A stretch of DNA of 40,319 nucleotides from Synergistota bacterium. Its GTDB lineage: Bacteria > Synergistota > GBS-1. The stretch spans positions 1 to 40,319 of the forward strand of contig JAGHDO010000027.1 of the NCBI GenBank assembly GCA_021159885.1, written 5' to 3'. The notes under the pieces are model-generated. The model saw nothing but the letters and a program-made list of their open reading frames with translations, searched no databases and had not been told where the DNA came from. Positions 14,873 through 24,123 of the stretch are shown here, one piece after another (position 1 is the first letter of the stretch; the number at the start of each line of letters is the position of its first letter). The position numbers and the translations under genes are program-made.

Positions 14873-16306
14873 TTATCTCTCACTTGCTTTAAAGAGGACC
14901 CAAGGTTCTGAGGGCCTGTCCTTAAGATACCCTCTTAGGTGCTCCCACTGTATATGCCTTTTTAGAAATTCTTCCGCGTAGAAAGGCATTCCGCTTGAAT
15001 TTCCCCACCTTGCCCAGAAGCTCATTTTCTTTGCTAAAGCGGTAGTTAGAACCTTGCCATCAACCGTCCCCCTTGGTTGAAATGGTAGGGGGCGTCCCGG
15101 CTGGCACATGAATTCTCTCGCATCAAGCTCGTAGTGTCCGTCGATTGTGCGTGAGCAAGGATTTATCTTGTGAAGGTATACATCGTAATGATCTGCAAGT
15201 ATTTTCTTCGCTATTTCAGCGTTTATCTTCCCATAATACTCTTTCATAAGCTGTGTCAGGCGGACCTGCCTTGCTCCTTGATGCCTTCTTATATCTGCGA
15301 ATCCAGTGTTTGAGCATTCAAGGTTTCTTATTCTTGGGTCTATGGGGGCATTGAATCCTATGAAGTATCCGTTTTTCTTCTTTGTGATGCTATAGTACTT
15401 GAGTCCGAGTTCGAACCTCATTATTTCTCCCGTTTTGATATTTCCTATAAGCCAGCTGTTGGCATATCCTCCTGTGTTGTTCTTTACCATTATCTTTACG
15501 AAATCATCGAGCGTATTTCCGTATTGCATTGCTTTCCTTACCCTGTAAAATTCGGGAGATCCATCGGGGTTATAAACCTTAAATCCGCCTATGGTGGTTT
15601 CCGTACCGACTATGCCGGCGCTCGTTATGAAGAAGTCCGTCATGCTGTATACATATCCGGGAAGGCTCTGCATAAACATTCTATGCCCCTTTTCTGGAAC
15701 TATGTCAAGTATCTCGTTCATAAACTGTCCCATTGTGAAGTTGCACCAGGAATTATGAGCCATTACTATTTCGCCGTCGGCGGTGGCACTTCCCGTGGCT
15801 ATAAATGCACTACAGTGTCCTCTCCCACTGCTGTTCCCCTCGGAGAATTTTCCCTCTTCCTGATTGGGCCACCAGTAATCAAGAAGCTCATAGTAGACGT
15901 TCCAGGTTAAGACATCCTGCCAGCTTACATTAACCCCCGCTTTCTTTGCACCGTCGGCTATACCCCTGATCTCGTTCATTATTTCTTGGTCTATTTTTTT
16001 AGCGAAAAGCTTAATCGCTGCCTTTTTAAAGTATTCCCAGTTTTTGCCAGTATTCCAATAGGTGACGAATTTCGTAACCCTTAGGATCTCTTTTAAATCT
16101 TTGGCGATTAGATATCCGTGTTGAAAACCCCTTTCGTAAGGCTTTCCTTCGATGTGTACATAGATCCAGCCATTCTTGTCGAAACGGTATCCCTTTCCAT
16201 ATCTTATTATTTTCGTCTTACCGATTGCCCACGCTGAGAGCGCAAGTGCAAGTAGCAGTATAACCGCTATTAGAATTGCGCTCTGTTTTCTTGAGAAGAA
16301 CTTCAT
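14873..16306 (-). CDS. Exported Ntn-hydrolase of the C45 / phospholipase-B-like group
   Basis: 477 residues with an N-terminal signal or membrane anchor (SAILIAVILLLALALSAWAI). A ~130-residue propeptide-like part contains GKPYERGFQHG. The nucleophile region GHCSAFIATGSATADGEIVM, then AHNSW, puts Cys165 where autocatalytic cleavage would expose it. That motif is shared by C45 acyltransferases (acyl-CoA:6-APA type) and phospholipase-B-like enzymes. GTETTIGGF and NSWLIGNIKTGEIMRFE further support the fold. The physiological substrate (an N-acyl amide, peptide or lipid) is unknown. The start has AAAGGAGGCGC upstream. It diverges from the flavoprotein gene through a shared promoter region. Confidence 0.72.
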   Translation of the reverse strand: MKFFSRKQSAILIAVILLLALALSAWAIGKTKIIRYGKGYRFDKNGWIYVHIEGKPYERGFQHGYLIAKDLKEILRVTKFVTYWNTGKNWEYFKKAAIKLFAKKIDQEIMNEIRGIADGAKKAGVNVSWQDVLTWNVYYELLDYWWPNQEEGKFSEGNSSGRGHCSAFIATGSATADGEIVMAHNSWCNFTMGQFMNEILDIVPEKGHRMFMQSLPGYVYSMTDFFITSAGIVGTETTIGGFKVYNPDGSPEFYRVRKAMQYGNTLDDFVKIMVKNNTGGYANSWLIGNIKTGEIMRFELGLKYYSITKKKNGYFIGFNAPIDPRIRNLECSNTGFADIRRHQGARQVRLTQLMKEYYGKINAEIAKKILADHYDVYLHKINPCSRTIDGHYELDAREFMCQPGRPLPFQPRGTVDGKVLTTALAKKMSFWARWGNSSGMPFYAEEFLKRHIQWEHLRGYLKDRPSEPWVLFKASER

Positions 16307-16352
16307 AGTTTAATGCGCCTCCTTTAAGCTTACTTAAATCTAATTTAATGAG

Positions 16353-16400
16353 ATAATATCATACTGAAGTCTTGATAGTCAAGAAAGAGAAAGCTATAAT
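16353..16400. promoter_or_regulatory. Back-to-back divergent promoters with overlapping -35 boxes
   Basis: Rightward: TTGATA (16372-16377), 17 bp, TATAAT (16395-16400), serving the flavoprotein gene. Leftward, on the minus strand: TTGACT (16377-16382), 18 bp, TATTAT (16353-16358), serving the Ntn-hydrolase. The two -35 boxes share a base inside the near-palindrome CTTGATAGTCAAG. Confidence 0.6.
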
Positions 16401-16448
16401 TTTATAGTCAGATTTAATATAGCTATCGTGTGTGGGAGGGGATAAACT

Positions 16449-17780
16449 ATGCCGGATAGGTTGATAATTATAGGTGGCGTTGCAGCGGGACCTTCTGCAG
16501 CCTTTAAGGCTAAGAGGGTAAATTCCGATCTTGATGTTCTTCTTTTCACGGATGAGGAGGATCTCTCCTACGGATCCTGTGGACTGCCATATTTCATAGG
16601 TGGAGTTATAGAGGATAGGAAGAAGCTTATCGCAAGAACGGTGAACGCCTTTAAGGATGCGGGAATAGATGTTAAAACCGGCGTCCGCGTTGAGGGAATA
16701 GATCCGAAAGAGGGGGTTGTTTTCGCCGGTGGAGAAAAGTTTCGCTATGATTCTCTCGTTATAGCTACGGGAGCGAGCCCGATATTACCTCCTTTCGAGG
16801 GAAGAAATCTCAAGGGGATTTTTACCCTACGGAGCGTGAAAGATGGTGAAAGGATAAAGGATTTTATATCTAAAGAAAGTCCTGAAAGGGCCGTTATAGT
16901 TGGAGCGGGGTATATAGGTGTTGAGATGGCAGAGAGCTTTGCTTCGCTTGGATTGAAGGTTTCCTTGGTTGAGTTAATGCCTCAGATCCTCATAAATATG
17001 GATGTCGATATGGCTGAGCTTGTGGAGAAAGAGCTTGAGTCGAGGGGAGTTGAGCTTCTAACCTCTACCAAGGTCCTTGGCTTCGAAGGTAGAGAAAGGG
17101 TTGAAAGAGTGATAACCGATAAGGGCAAGATAGACGCTGATCTCGTTTTGCTTGCCATAGGCGTTAAACCAAATTCGGAGCTCGCTAAGGATGCTGGATT
17201 AGCTTTGGGGCCTAAGGGAGCCATAGATGTGAATAGAAGAATGGAGACATCAGCTTCTGGCGTATATGCGGCTGGAGATTGTGCTGACGCATTTCATTTA
17301 GTAAGTGGCAGAAAAGTGTATATTCCTCTGGGAACGACCGCGAACAAGCAGGGTAGGATAGCGGGGAATAACGCTGCTGGAGGAGAGTATGCGCTCTTTC
17401 CGGGAGTCGTCGGTACCGCTATAGCGAAGGTCTTTGATTTAGAGATAGCGAGAACGGGTTTAAGCTCCTTTGAGGCAAAGAGTGAGGGCTTCAGCTTTAA
17501 GAGCGCTCTCATTAAGTCGAGAACCGCTGCAGGGTATTATCCCGGGGCTTCGTCCATAGCGGTCAAGCTCCTCGCTGAGGAAAAAACCGGCAGGATAATA
17601 GGTGGACAGATAGTGGGAGGTAGAGGTAGCGGTATGAGAATTAACGCCCTTGCTGTAGCTGTATCCAATGGCATGAGGATATGGGAGTTTGCATACGCTG
17701 ATTTGGCGTATGCTCCTCCGTTTTCACCGGTTTGGGATCCGCTTCTCGTAGCGGGACAAAAGCTTTTAAGGGAGTTTTAA
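16449..17780 (+). CDS. FAD-dependent pyridine nucleotide-disulfide oxidoreductase, CoA-disulfide reductase / NADH oxidase type
   Basis: 443 residues, normal family length. The FAD-binding GGVAAGPSAAFKAKR lies at the N-terminus. A single redox cysteine stands in YGSCGLPYFIGG (~43), the position used by CoA-disulfide reductase and NADH oxidase in place of a CxxxxC pair. The NAD(P)H-binding motif is VIVGAGYIGVEMAESF (~150), and the second FAD motif is TSASGVYAAGDCADA (~268). A C-terminal dimerisation domain with the YAPPFSPVWDPL motif closes the protein. Likely roles are thiol/CoA redox balance or oxygen and sulfur detoxification in an anaerobe. GGGAGGGG precedes the ATG. The glycosidase gene follows after 3 bp. 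Confidence 0.85.
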   Translation: MPDRLIIIGGVAAGPSAAFKAKRVNSDLDVLLFTDEEDLSYGSCGLPYFIGGVIEDRKKLIARTVNAFKDAGIDVKTGVRVEGIDPKEGVVFAGGEKFRYDSLVIATGASPILPPFEGRNLKGIFTLRSVKDGERIKDFISKESPERAVIVGAGYIGVEMAESFASLGLKVSLVELMPQILINMDVDMAELVEKELESRGVELLTSTKVLGFEGRERVERVITDKGKIDADLVLLAIGVKPNSELAKDAGLALGPKGAIDVNRRMETSASGVYAAGDCADAFHLVSGRKVYIPLGTTANKQGRIAGNNAAGGEYALFPGVVGTAIAKVFDLEIARTGLSSFEAKSEGFSFKSALIKSRTAAGYYPGASSIAVKLLAEEKTGRIIGGQIVGGRGSGMRINALAVAVSNGMRIWEFAYADLAYAPPFSPVWDPLLVAGQKLLREF

Positions 17781-17783
17781 GTC

Positions 17784-18827
17784 TTGAGCGTGGAGGAAAA
17801 TCTCTACCGTACATATCTTGAGAATGAGAGCTCGCTTCAAGGACTGAGGGAAAAGAGGCTTACCGATATATTTGAGAGAGTTTGCTACATAAAGGCCTCT
17901 GACTTAAGAGTGGTTAACTATATTAGGGAAGTTCCCTTAACGGCGTTTAATCCTGGGGCGATTCTTATTGGTAAAACCGCCTATATATTTCCACGACTCA
18001 TCTTTGATTACTATACTTACAACTCGAGCATTGGAATTTTCGAGCTTGACATAAGCGATCTTCTTGAAGGGAGCTTTAGAAAACCGATAGAGATGAGGAT
18101 ACTGATTTATCCCGATAAGCTTTGGGAGTTTGGACATGGCTGTGAAGATGCCAGAGTTGGAGCTATAGAGGATGAGTATTGTATCCTTTATACTGGATCA
18201 AAGCACTACCATGAAAACGGAAAGCTTAAGAAGCTTTCCGTTCAGGCTTTTGCTCGGACAGAACCACCTTTCCGTGAAGCTTTAAAGCTGGGATATCTTC
18301 GGATTAGAGGAAAAGATGAGCTATGGACGCCCGATTGTAAGGATAGCGCTATTTTGAAGAGAAAGGATAATAGTTTGAGCTTCCTTTTGAGGTTGAAGGT
18401 TAAAAATCTTTTAGTCTGTTGGCGTGGAGAGCTCGAAGCTGATGATTTAGTTATTCCTGTGGATAGCCTTAAGCCGGTTTTCGCTCCGGAGGATTGGGAG
18501 ATTAAGGTTGGCTGGTCAACGAATGCGGTTAAGCTATCTGAGGATAGGTATATCATTGGCTGGCATGGAGTTTTAAGGGAAGATCTATCCTATGCGAATG
18601 GCATTGCGCTCTTGGATGGGAATGGAAAGATTTTGGGAATAAGCGATTATCTCCTCGCTCCAAAGGGTTTAAATGAGTTTTATGGTGATAGAAATGGCGT
18701 TATCTTCGGAGATGGACTAATTCTTCATGATGGGAATCTGATATGGATAGGAGGGGTAAGCGATTATTGCATGGGCGTTTTTATAGCTCCCTTGGAGAGG
18801 GTTATGGCTCATCTCCGAGAGATCTAA
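17784..18827 (+). CDS. GH130-like five-bladed beta-propeller glycosidase/phosphorylase
   Basis: 347 residues starting at TTG 17784, 3 bp after the flavoprotein stop. Motifs recall GH130 (beta-mannoside phosphorylases and hydrolases): FNPGAIL, GCEDARVGAIEDEYCILYTG (the EDPR-like blade with the acidic residue), GWSTNAVKLSEDRYIIGWHG, YANGIALLDGNGKILGIS, and a C-terminal GVIFGDGLILHDGNLIWIGG. There is no signal peptide, so it acts inside the cell. The sugar is unknown, and the match is to fold motifs, so a divergent role is possible. Its 3' end overlaps the convergent racemase-family gene by 26 bp. Confidence 0.68.
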   Translation: MSVEENLYRTYLENESSLQGLREKRLTDIFERVCYIKASDLRVVNYIREVPLTAFNPGAILIGKTAYIFPRLIFDYYTYNSSIGIFELDISDLLEGSFRKPIEMRILIYPDKLWEFGHGCEDARVGAIEDEYCILYTGSKHYHENGKLKKLSVQAFARTEPPFREALKLGYLRIRGKDELWTPDCKDSAILKRKDNSLSFLLRLKVKNLLVCWRGELEADDLVIPVDSLKPVFAPEDWEIKVGWSTNAVKLSEDRYIIGWHGVLREDLSYANGIALLDGNGKILGISDYLLAPKGLNEFYGDRNGVIFGDGLILHDGNLIWIGGVSDYCMGVFIAPLERVMAHLREI

Positions 18828-19497
18828 CGGCGCTGTAGACGAACTTTGTGAGGGAGATGAAATCGAATATGGGTAGTTTCGTCTCTCTCTTGATCTTTTC
18901 TCTATAAGGAGGAAGATTATGGCATTCTAAGACTATACCCTTCACATCTGGATACTCTTCAAGAAGCTCTCTTGATGCTTGGACTACCTCCGCTTCTATT
19001 TTCTGCATATCTCCATTCGGAGAGTCTTCGAGAATAACGCGTTTAAATTCGCTTTTATCCTCAAGTCCTTTTATAGCGGTGGGTATGTTTAAGACGCCTG
19101 CTGCTTTAAGATGTGATTTAGATAGATTGAGGGAATTGGCAGTTATTATTCCTATCCTTCCCATGAGCATTTTAAAGATCATTGGTATCATGATTAGGGA
19201 GGAAGTGAATACCGGGATTTTTACCGCTTTGGCCATCTCATCTTGAAATAGCACGGTAAAACCACAGCTTGTTGTTATCGCCTTTACGCCTTCTTGTTCA
19301 AGTTCCTTTGCTCCTTGGATGAAGCTTTCGAGAAGGCTTGGTTCGGTTTTTATAACAACGGTTTTAAGATTAGCTCCCTTGATTTTTTTTAAGATTACCG
19401 GAAATGGATAGGTCTTTGGGTTTCCCACATCTCCGGGAATCCTTGGGAAGCGCGTTTCAAGCATGAGCACGCCAAGAATGGGTCTTTGAGGTATCAA
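18802..19497 (-). CDS. Aspartate/glutamate racemase superfamily protein
   Basis: 231 residues with the two-domain racemase layout and both family cysteines: AITTSCGF (Cys78) and VLECHNLPPY (Cys192). Relatives include aspartate and hydantoin racemases and maleate isomerase. The unusual start (LGVLMLETRFPRIPGDVGNP) and the long second motif do not fit glutamate racemase MurI. It begins at TTG 19497 with AAGGAGGGG upstream on the minus strand. It is divergent from the peptide transporter gene cluster, so it could act on an imported amino acid; that link is inference. Confidence 0.78.
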   Translation of the reverse strand: MIPQRPILGVLMLETRFPRIPGDVGNPKTYPFPVILKKIKGANLKTVVIKTEPSLLESFIQGAKELEQEGVKAITTSCGFTVLFQDEMAKAVKIPVFTSSLIMIPMIFKMLMGRIGIITANSLNLSKSHLKAAGVLNIPTAIKGLEDKSEFKRVILEDSPNGDMQKIEAEVVQASRELLEEYPDVKGIVLECHNLPPYREKIKRETKLPIFDFISLTKFVYSAVRSLGDEP

Positions 19498-19530
19498 ATT
19501 TGTTCCCCTCCTTTTCTTGGATTACAAGGA

Positions 19531-19560
19531 TTGACATTTTGTTTTATGCTAAAGTAATAT
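19531..19560 (+). promoter_or_regulatory. Promoter of the oligopeptide ABC transporter operon
   Basis: TTGACA (19531-19536), an 18-bp spacer and TAATAT (19555-19560) stand 44 bp before the ATG at 19605. No operator is recognised. Confidence 0.55.
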
Positions 19561-19604
19561 ATAGTATATTCTATCTCTTATATTTCAAGAGGGAGGTGCA
19601 TGGA

Positions 19605-21176
19605 ATGCGTAAAGCAGGAGTACTTCTATTGTTAGCATTGACACTTTCTCTTCTATCTGCCTTACCAGCGATGGGAATAGATCGATCGAGAGTTCTCATA
19701 GTTGCTACGCCGGAAGATCCCACAACGCTTGATCCGGCAGTTGCGTGGGATCCGAAAAGCCAGCTTGTTATAAGAAACTGTTATAACACTCTCGTCGTTA
19801 TGGATGGAACGAGTGCAACACAGGTTAAGGGAGAGCTGGCAAAGAGCTGGGATGTTAAGGATAACGGAAAGGTTTATATCTTCCATCTGAGAAAGGGAGT
19901 AAAATTTCAGGATGGAACCGAGCTAACCGCTTACGATGTCAAATACTCCATTGACAGAACCATAGGCGTCAACAAGGGTCCCGGAAGCCAGCTTAAGAGG
20001 GTTATAAAAAGCGTTGAGGTTCTCGATAAGTACACCGTTAAGTTTACCCTTTATCATCCCGTTCCCTGGTTTTTAACGTTGATAGCGCAATCTGGTGCTT
20101 CCGTCGTTAATAGCAAGCTTGTCAAGGCGCACTGTACGGATAAGGATCCTTGGGGAGTAAACTGGTTGCACGATAAGGTGGTTGGTTCTGGTCCCTATAA
20201 GCTTGAGAGGTGGGTTCATGAGCAGCAGATCGTACTGGTGAGATATCCGGACTATTTCAAAGGATGGAAGGGAAAGTATTTTGAGAAGGTGGTTATAAGA
20301 ACGATAAAGGAGCCATCTGAGAGACGTCTCTTGCTTGAGAAGGGAGATGTCGACATAGCCTTCAGGATATCTGAGGATGATCTTCTCAAGGTTAAGAAGG
20401 AAAAGGGGATAAAGATTCTAACCCAGCCTTCATTGACGATATTCTACATAGGTCTTAATACCAGAAAGGGTCCCCTAAAGGATGTTAGAGTCAGGCAGGC
20501 TCTGGCATATGCCTTTGACTATGATGCTTTCATTAAAGATGCTATGCGTGGCTTTGTGAGGAGACTTAGGGGACCGGTACCGAGCGCTCTCTGGAAGTAT
20601 GATGATACCTATCCATTCTACAAGCGTGATATCAAGAAGGCTAAGAAGCTTCTTGCGGAAGCGGGCTATCCCAATGGTGGCTTTACCTTGAACTTTGTGG
20701 TTGAGACCGGAGGGTATATACACAAGCAGGCAGCTCTTGTTCTTCAGCAGAGTCTCAAGGAGCTTGGTATAAAGGTGAAGATTCAATTCCTTTCCTGGAC
20801 GACCATTTGGGCTAAGATGGCTAAGGAGGATGAGGCTCCACAGATATTCGATACGCACTGGTATGCCGACTATGCGGATCCAGAAGATTTCCTTTACTAT
20901 GAGTATCACTCTTCCATGTGGGGAGACAAGGGCTTTAACGAAGCCTACTACAAGAATCCCGAGGTCGATAAGCTTCTTGATGAAGCGAGATATTTACCCG
21001 ATAAGAAGAAGAGACAGGAGCTTTTCGCCAAGTCTATAAAGCTGATTATGAAAGATTGTCCGGCTATCTGGTGTGCGGAAAGGTTGCAGATAGTCTCTAT
21101 AAGGGATTGGGTTAAGGGTTATGTGCTTAATCCAATCTACTATGAGGTTCCCTGCTTCCATGATCTCCACAGATAA
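19605..21176 (+). CDS. Oligopeptide/dipeptide ABC transporter, solute-binding protein (family 5)
   Basis: 523 residues. Signal peptide MRKAGVLLLLALTLSLLSAL, cleaved near PAMG; there is no lipobox cysteine, so it is probably free in the periplasm. The SBP_bac_5 signature GKVYIFHLRKGVKFQDGTEL, TAYDVKYSIDR is complete, and VRQALAYAFDYDAFI marks the second lobe. Members bind peptides, nickel, or oligosaccharides in thermophiles. ATG 19605 has GGGAGG 8 nt upstream; the longer frame from 19500 lacks support and would run through the promoter. A strong hairpin separates it from the permease genes, which should favour high binding-protein levels. Confidence 0.9.
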   Translation: MRKAGVLLLLALTLSLLSALPAMGIDRSRVLIVATPEDPTTLDPAVAWDPKSQLVIRNCYNTLVVMDGTSATQVKGELAKSWDVKDNGKVYIFHLRKGVKFQDGTELTAYDVKYSIDRTIGVNKGPGSQLKRVIKSVEVLDKYTVKFTLYHPVPWFLTLIAQSGASVVNSKLVKAHCTDKDPWGVNWLHDKVVGSGPYKLERWVHEQQIVLVRYPDYFKGWKGKYFEKVVIRTIKEPSERRLLLEKGDVDIAFRISEDDLLKVKKEKGIKILTQPSLTIFYIGLNTRKGPLKDVRVRQALAYAFDYDAFIKDAMRGFVRRLRGPVPSALWKYDDTYPFYKRDIKKAKKLLAEAGYPNGGFTLNFVVETGGYIHKQAALVLQQSLKELGIKVKIQFLSWTTIWAKMAKEDEAPQIFDTHWYADYADPEDFLYYEYHSSMWGDKGFNEAYYKNPEVDKLLDEARYLPDKKKRQELFAKSIKLIMKDCPAIWCAERLQIVSIRDWVKGYVLNPIYYEVPCFHDLHR

Positions 21177-21190
21177 ACGTTTGGCGATTT

Positions 21191-21225
21191 GGTGGGAGGG
21201 AAGCCTCCCTTCCCTCCCACCTTTT
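21191..21225 (+). terminator. Strong intercistronic hairpin with T-run after the binding-protein gene
   Basis: GGTGGGAGGGAAG (21191-21203) pairs perfectly with CTTCCCTCCCACC (21209-21221) around CCTCC, and TTTT follows. It reads as an intrinsic, probably leaky, terminator between the binding-protein gene and the permease genes 21 bp further on. Confidence 0.85.
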
Positions 21226-21245
21226 AAAAGCGGTGATTTAGAGCC

Positions 21246-22268
21246 ATGAGGCTACATCACTACATAATAAGAAGGCTATTGCTTCTTTTTCCGGTGCTTC
21301 TCGGAACGGTTACTATAACTTTCTTCTTGATGTATCTTGTTCCGAGCAACCCTGCGAGGCTTATAGCGGGTCCTCATGCTACGGGGGAGCAGCTTAAGCA
21401 GATAACTAAAGAGCTTGGATTGGATAAACCCCTTTATGTTCAATACTTTACATATCTGGGCAGACTTATAAGAGGCGATTTTGGCAGGTCTATCCTAACG
21501 CGTAGGCCTGTGCTTCAGGATCTTTTAACCTATTTCCCTGCAACGCTTGAACTCACGCTTGTAAGTATGCTTATAATGATTCCGCTGGGGATATTCTTCG
21601 GTGTGCTTTCTGCGGTAAAACGAAACTCTATTTTAGATCATGTTATAAGGGTCTTTGCATTAAGTGGGGTTTCCATGCCCGTTTACTGGCTGGGTTTGAT
21701 CCTTCTTTTGGTTTTCTACTTTAAGCTTGGTATATTCCCTGGTCCCGGCAGATTAGATCCTTATATCACGCCTCCTCAAACGATAACGGGACTTTATATA
21801 GTTGATAGCATACTTACGGGTAACTGGGAAGCGTTAGTTAATAGCGTAAAGCACATAGTTCTTCCAGCGGTTACGCTGGCTTATGCAACCACCGGTATGA
21901 CCGCGAGGATAACGAGGTCTTCAATGCTCGAAGTCATAGGAGCTGAGTTCATAAAAACCGCTAAGGCTAAGGGATTGAGCCCTCGCAGGGTAATTTTCAA
22001 ACATGCGCTTCGAAATGCGCTGATTGCTCCGATTACCCTCATAGGTTATGAGTTTGGGTATCTGCTGGCGGGTGCTGTTCTGACCGAGACCATATTTGGA
22101 TGGCCCGGTCTCGGGAGGTATGCGGTTGAGTCTATGACTAACGTAGATTTTCCGGCGGTTCTGGGAGTGGTGATATTAACAACTTTCGTGTATGTTCTCG
22201 TTAATCTCGCGGTAGATATAGCGTATGTCATTATAGATCCAAGAATAAGGTTGGGGAAGAGCGAATGA
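21246..22268 (+). CDS. Oligopeptide/dipeptide ABC transporter permease (DppB type)
   Basis: 340 residues, six membrane helices. The N-terminal RRLLLLFPVLLGTVTITFFL helix and the LGLDKPLYVQYFTYLGRLIR GDFG motif are typical of DppB/OppB. The EAA loop (EFIKTAKAKGLSPRRVIFKH) that contacts the ATPases precedes the last helices. The C-terminus ends with DPRIRLGKSE and overlaps the next gene by four bases (22265-22268). Confidence 0.92.
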   Translation: MRLHHYIIRRLLLLFPVLLGTVTITFFLMYLVPSNPARLIAGPHATGEQLKQITKELGLDKPLYVQYFTYLGRLIRGDFGRSILTRRPVLQDLLTYFPATLELTLVSMLIMIPLGIFFGVLSAVKRNSILDHVIRVFALSGVSMPVYWLGLILLLVFYFKLGIFPGPGRLDPYITPPQTITGLYIVDSILTGNWEALVNSVKHIVLPAVTLAYATTGMTARITRSSMLEVIGAEFIKTAKAKGLSPRRVIFKHALRNALIAPITLIGYEFGYLLAGAVLTETIFGWPGLGRYAVESMTNVDFPAVLGVVILTTFVYVLVNLAVDIAYVIIDPRIRLGKSE

Positions 22269-23119
22269 GAGGAAGGGAGCTAAGGTACACTTTGTTTTTG
22301 ATACGGCGGAATCCCTTGATGATAATGGGATTTGCGATAGTGGGTGTGATGATATTCGTGGCTGTTTTCGCTCCGCTTATAGCCACGCATGATCCCACGG
22401 ATATGAGGTTTGCAGAGAGGCTTCAACCTCCTTCTTTGGAGCATCTTCTCGGAACCGATGACAATGGAATGGATATATTTAGCAGGATAGTCTACGGTAT
22501 AAGGCTTGATCTTATAATAGCCATTGTCGTTATTCTTATGGTTAGCGTTTTGGGAACCGTAATAGGCGTTTTTTCCGGCTATTACGGAGGAAAGTTCGAT
22601 GAAATCGTAATGAGGATAGCGGATATATTTCTTGCTTTTCCTTATCTTCTGCTTGCTATGGCGATAGCTGCCGTTTTAGGGCCTGGGATATTTCACTCGA
22701 TCATAGCTATTTCGGTAACTTGGTGGCCCGTTTATGCAAGGCTGGCGAGAGGAGCCACGCTTTCCGTTAAGGAAATGAACTATATAGAGGCATCGCGGGC
22801 TTTAGGAGAGAGTAGCGTTTACATAATATTTAAGCACGTTATTCCTAATATAATCGCTCCTATACTCGTTCAGGCTACCTTAGATATGGGAAATGTAGTT
22901 CTGGAAGCAGCTGGATTAAGCTTCATCGGTCTTGGAGCTCAGCCTCCGCAGCCGGAGCTTGGTTTGATGGTTAGCATAGGAAGAAACTACATGAGGGATT
23001 ACTGGTGGGTTGCTACGTTTCCAGGGTTAACCATCCTTATAATGGTCCTTGGATTTAATCTTTTGGGAGATGGATTAAGGGATCTATTAGATCCCAAGGT
23101 TAGAAGGAGTTTGCTATGA
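22265..23119 (+). CDS. Oligopeptide/dipeptide ABC transporter permease (DppC type)
   Basis: 284 residues. Family marks are an N-terminal cytoplasmic stretch and helix (RRNPLMIMGFAIVGVMIFVA), HLLGTDDNGMDIFSRIVYGI, and the EAA loop YIEASRALGESSVYIIFKHV. LSFIGLGAQPPQPELGLMVS follows and the end is LGDGLRDLLDPKVRR. It pairs with the preceding permease in the membrane. Start and stop overlap both neighbours by four bases, indicating coupled translation. Confidence 0.92.
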   Translation: MRGRELRYTLFLIRRNPLMIMGFAIVGVMIFVAVFAPLIATHDPTDMRFAERLQPPSLEHLLGTDDNGMDIFSRIVYGIRLDLIIAIVVILMVSVLGTVIGVFSGYYGGKFDEIVMRIADIFLAFPYLLLAMAIAAVLGPGIFHSIIAISVTWWPVYARLARGATLSVKEMNYIEASRALGESSVYIIFKHVIPNIIAPILVQATLDMGNVVLEAAGLSFIGLGAQPPQPELGLMVSIGRNYMRDYWWVATFPGLTILIMVLGFNLLGDGLRDLLDPKVRRSLL

Positions 23120-24123
23120 GGGGCAAGGTTTTACTGGAGGTTAAAGATCTCAAGACATATTTCTTTACATATGAGGGCATAGTCAGGGCGGTTGATGGTG
23201 TCAGCTTCAGGATAAACGAGGGAGAGTTTTTCGGACTCGTAGGCGAGACGGGATGTGGAAAAAGCGTTACCGCCCTTTCGGTAATGAGGCTTATAGAATC
23301 GCCTGGAAGGATAGTGGGAGGAGAGATACTCCTTGAGGACGTTGATTTGCTGAAGCTCTCAGAGGAGGAAATGCAGAGAATACGTGGCACCAAGATTTCT
23401 ATGGTTTTTCAGGATCCCATGGCTTCTTTGAATCCTCTTATGAGAATTGGAGATCAGATAGCGGAGGTTCTTGAAAAAAGTGAAAGCGCTCTAAGGGGGG
23501 AAGAGCTCAGAAAAAGGATGGTTGAGCTTCTTAGGATGGTCAGGATGCCATCTCCTGAGCATATGGTAGATGCTTATCCCTTTGAGCTTTCGGGTGGGAT
23601 GAGACAGAGAGCCATGATTGCCATGATGCTTGCTGCGAAGCCACGTCTCCTGATAGCGGATGAGCCTACAACTGCTCTCGATGTGACGACTCAGGCTCAG
23701 ATACTTCGCATATTAAAGGAGATGAGGGAGAAGCTTAGGCTCTCTATATGGCTTATTACACATGATCTTGGTGTCGTAGCTGAAACATGTGATAGAGTCT
23801 GCGTTATGTATGCTGGAAAGATAGTTGAGTGTGGGACAGTGAGAGAGATATTTAAAAACCCGCTTCATCCCTATACGAGGGGGCTTCTTAAAGCTATACC
23901 TACCATTCATAGGAAGGTTGACAAGCTTATGACTATTCCGGGAGCTGTCCCGAATTTGATTCGTCCACCCGAGGGGTGCAGGTTCCATCCGAGATGTTCG
24001 CATGCCACTGAGATTTGTGCTAAGCTTCCTCCACCGCTTGCTTGGGATTGCGATACGCACTTCGTTTATTGCCATCTTTATGGTAAGGAGGATCGAATTT
24101 CAGATGGGAGAAGCGCTGCTTAG
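23116..24123 (+). CDS. Oligopeptide/dipeptide ABC transporter ATPase (DppD type)
   Basis: 335 residues. Walker A is GETGCGKSVTALS, the signature is ELSGGMRQRAMIAMML, Walker B runs into LLIADEPTTALDVTT, and the switch His is in LITHDLGVV. A C-terminal extension with CRFHPRCSHATEIC is typical of peptide-transporter ATPases; these cysteines can hold an iron-sulfur cluster in some relatives. It forms a heterodimer with the next gene product. The last 20 bp overlap the next start. Confidence 0.93.
   Translation: MRGKVLLEVKDLKTYFFTYEGIVRAVDGVSFRINEGEFFGLVGETGCGKSVTALSVMRLIESPGRIVGGEILLEDVDLLKLSEEEMQRIRGTKISMVFQDPMASLNPLMRIGDQIAEVLEKSESALRGEELRKRMVELLRMVRMPSPEHMVDAYPFELSGGMRQRAMIAMMLAAKPRLLIADEPTTALDVTTQAQILRILKEMREKLRLSIWLITHDLGVVAETCDRVCVMYAGKIVECGTVREIFKNPLHPYTRGLLKAIPTIHRKVDKLMTIPGAVPNLIRPPEGCRFHPRCSHATEICAKLPPPLAWDCDTHFVYCHLYGKEDRISDGRSAA

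Noticed and set aside
19500-19604. Upstream extension of the peptide-binding protein
   Set aside because: It would run through the TTGACA/TAATAT promoter and add residues before a perfect signal peptide; the ATG at 19605 has a proper ribosome site.
20475-20909. Long minus-strand ORF (144 codons) inside the peptide-binding protein gene
   Set aside because: It is antisense to a well-supported coding gene, has no ribosome site and resembles no protein family. Similar antisense ORFs inside fumC, malic enzyme, feoB and reverse gyrase were dropped for the same reason.
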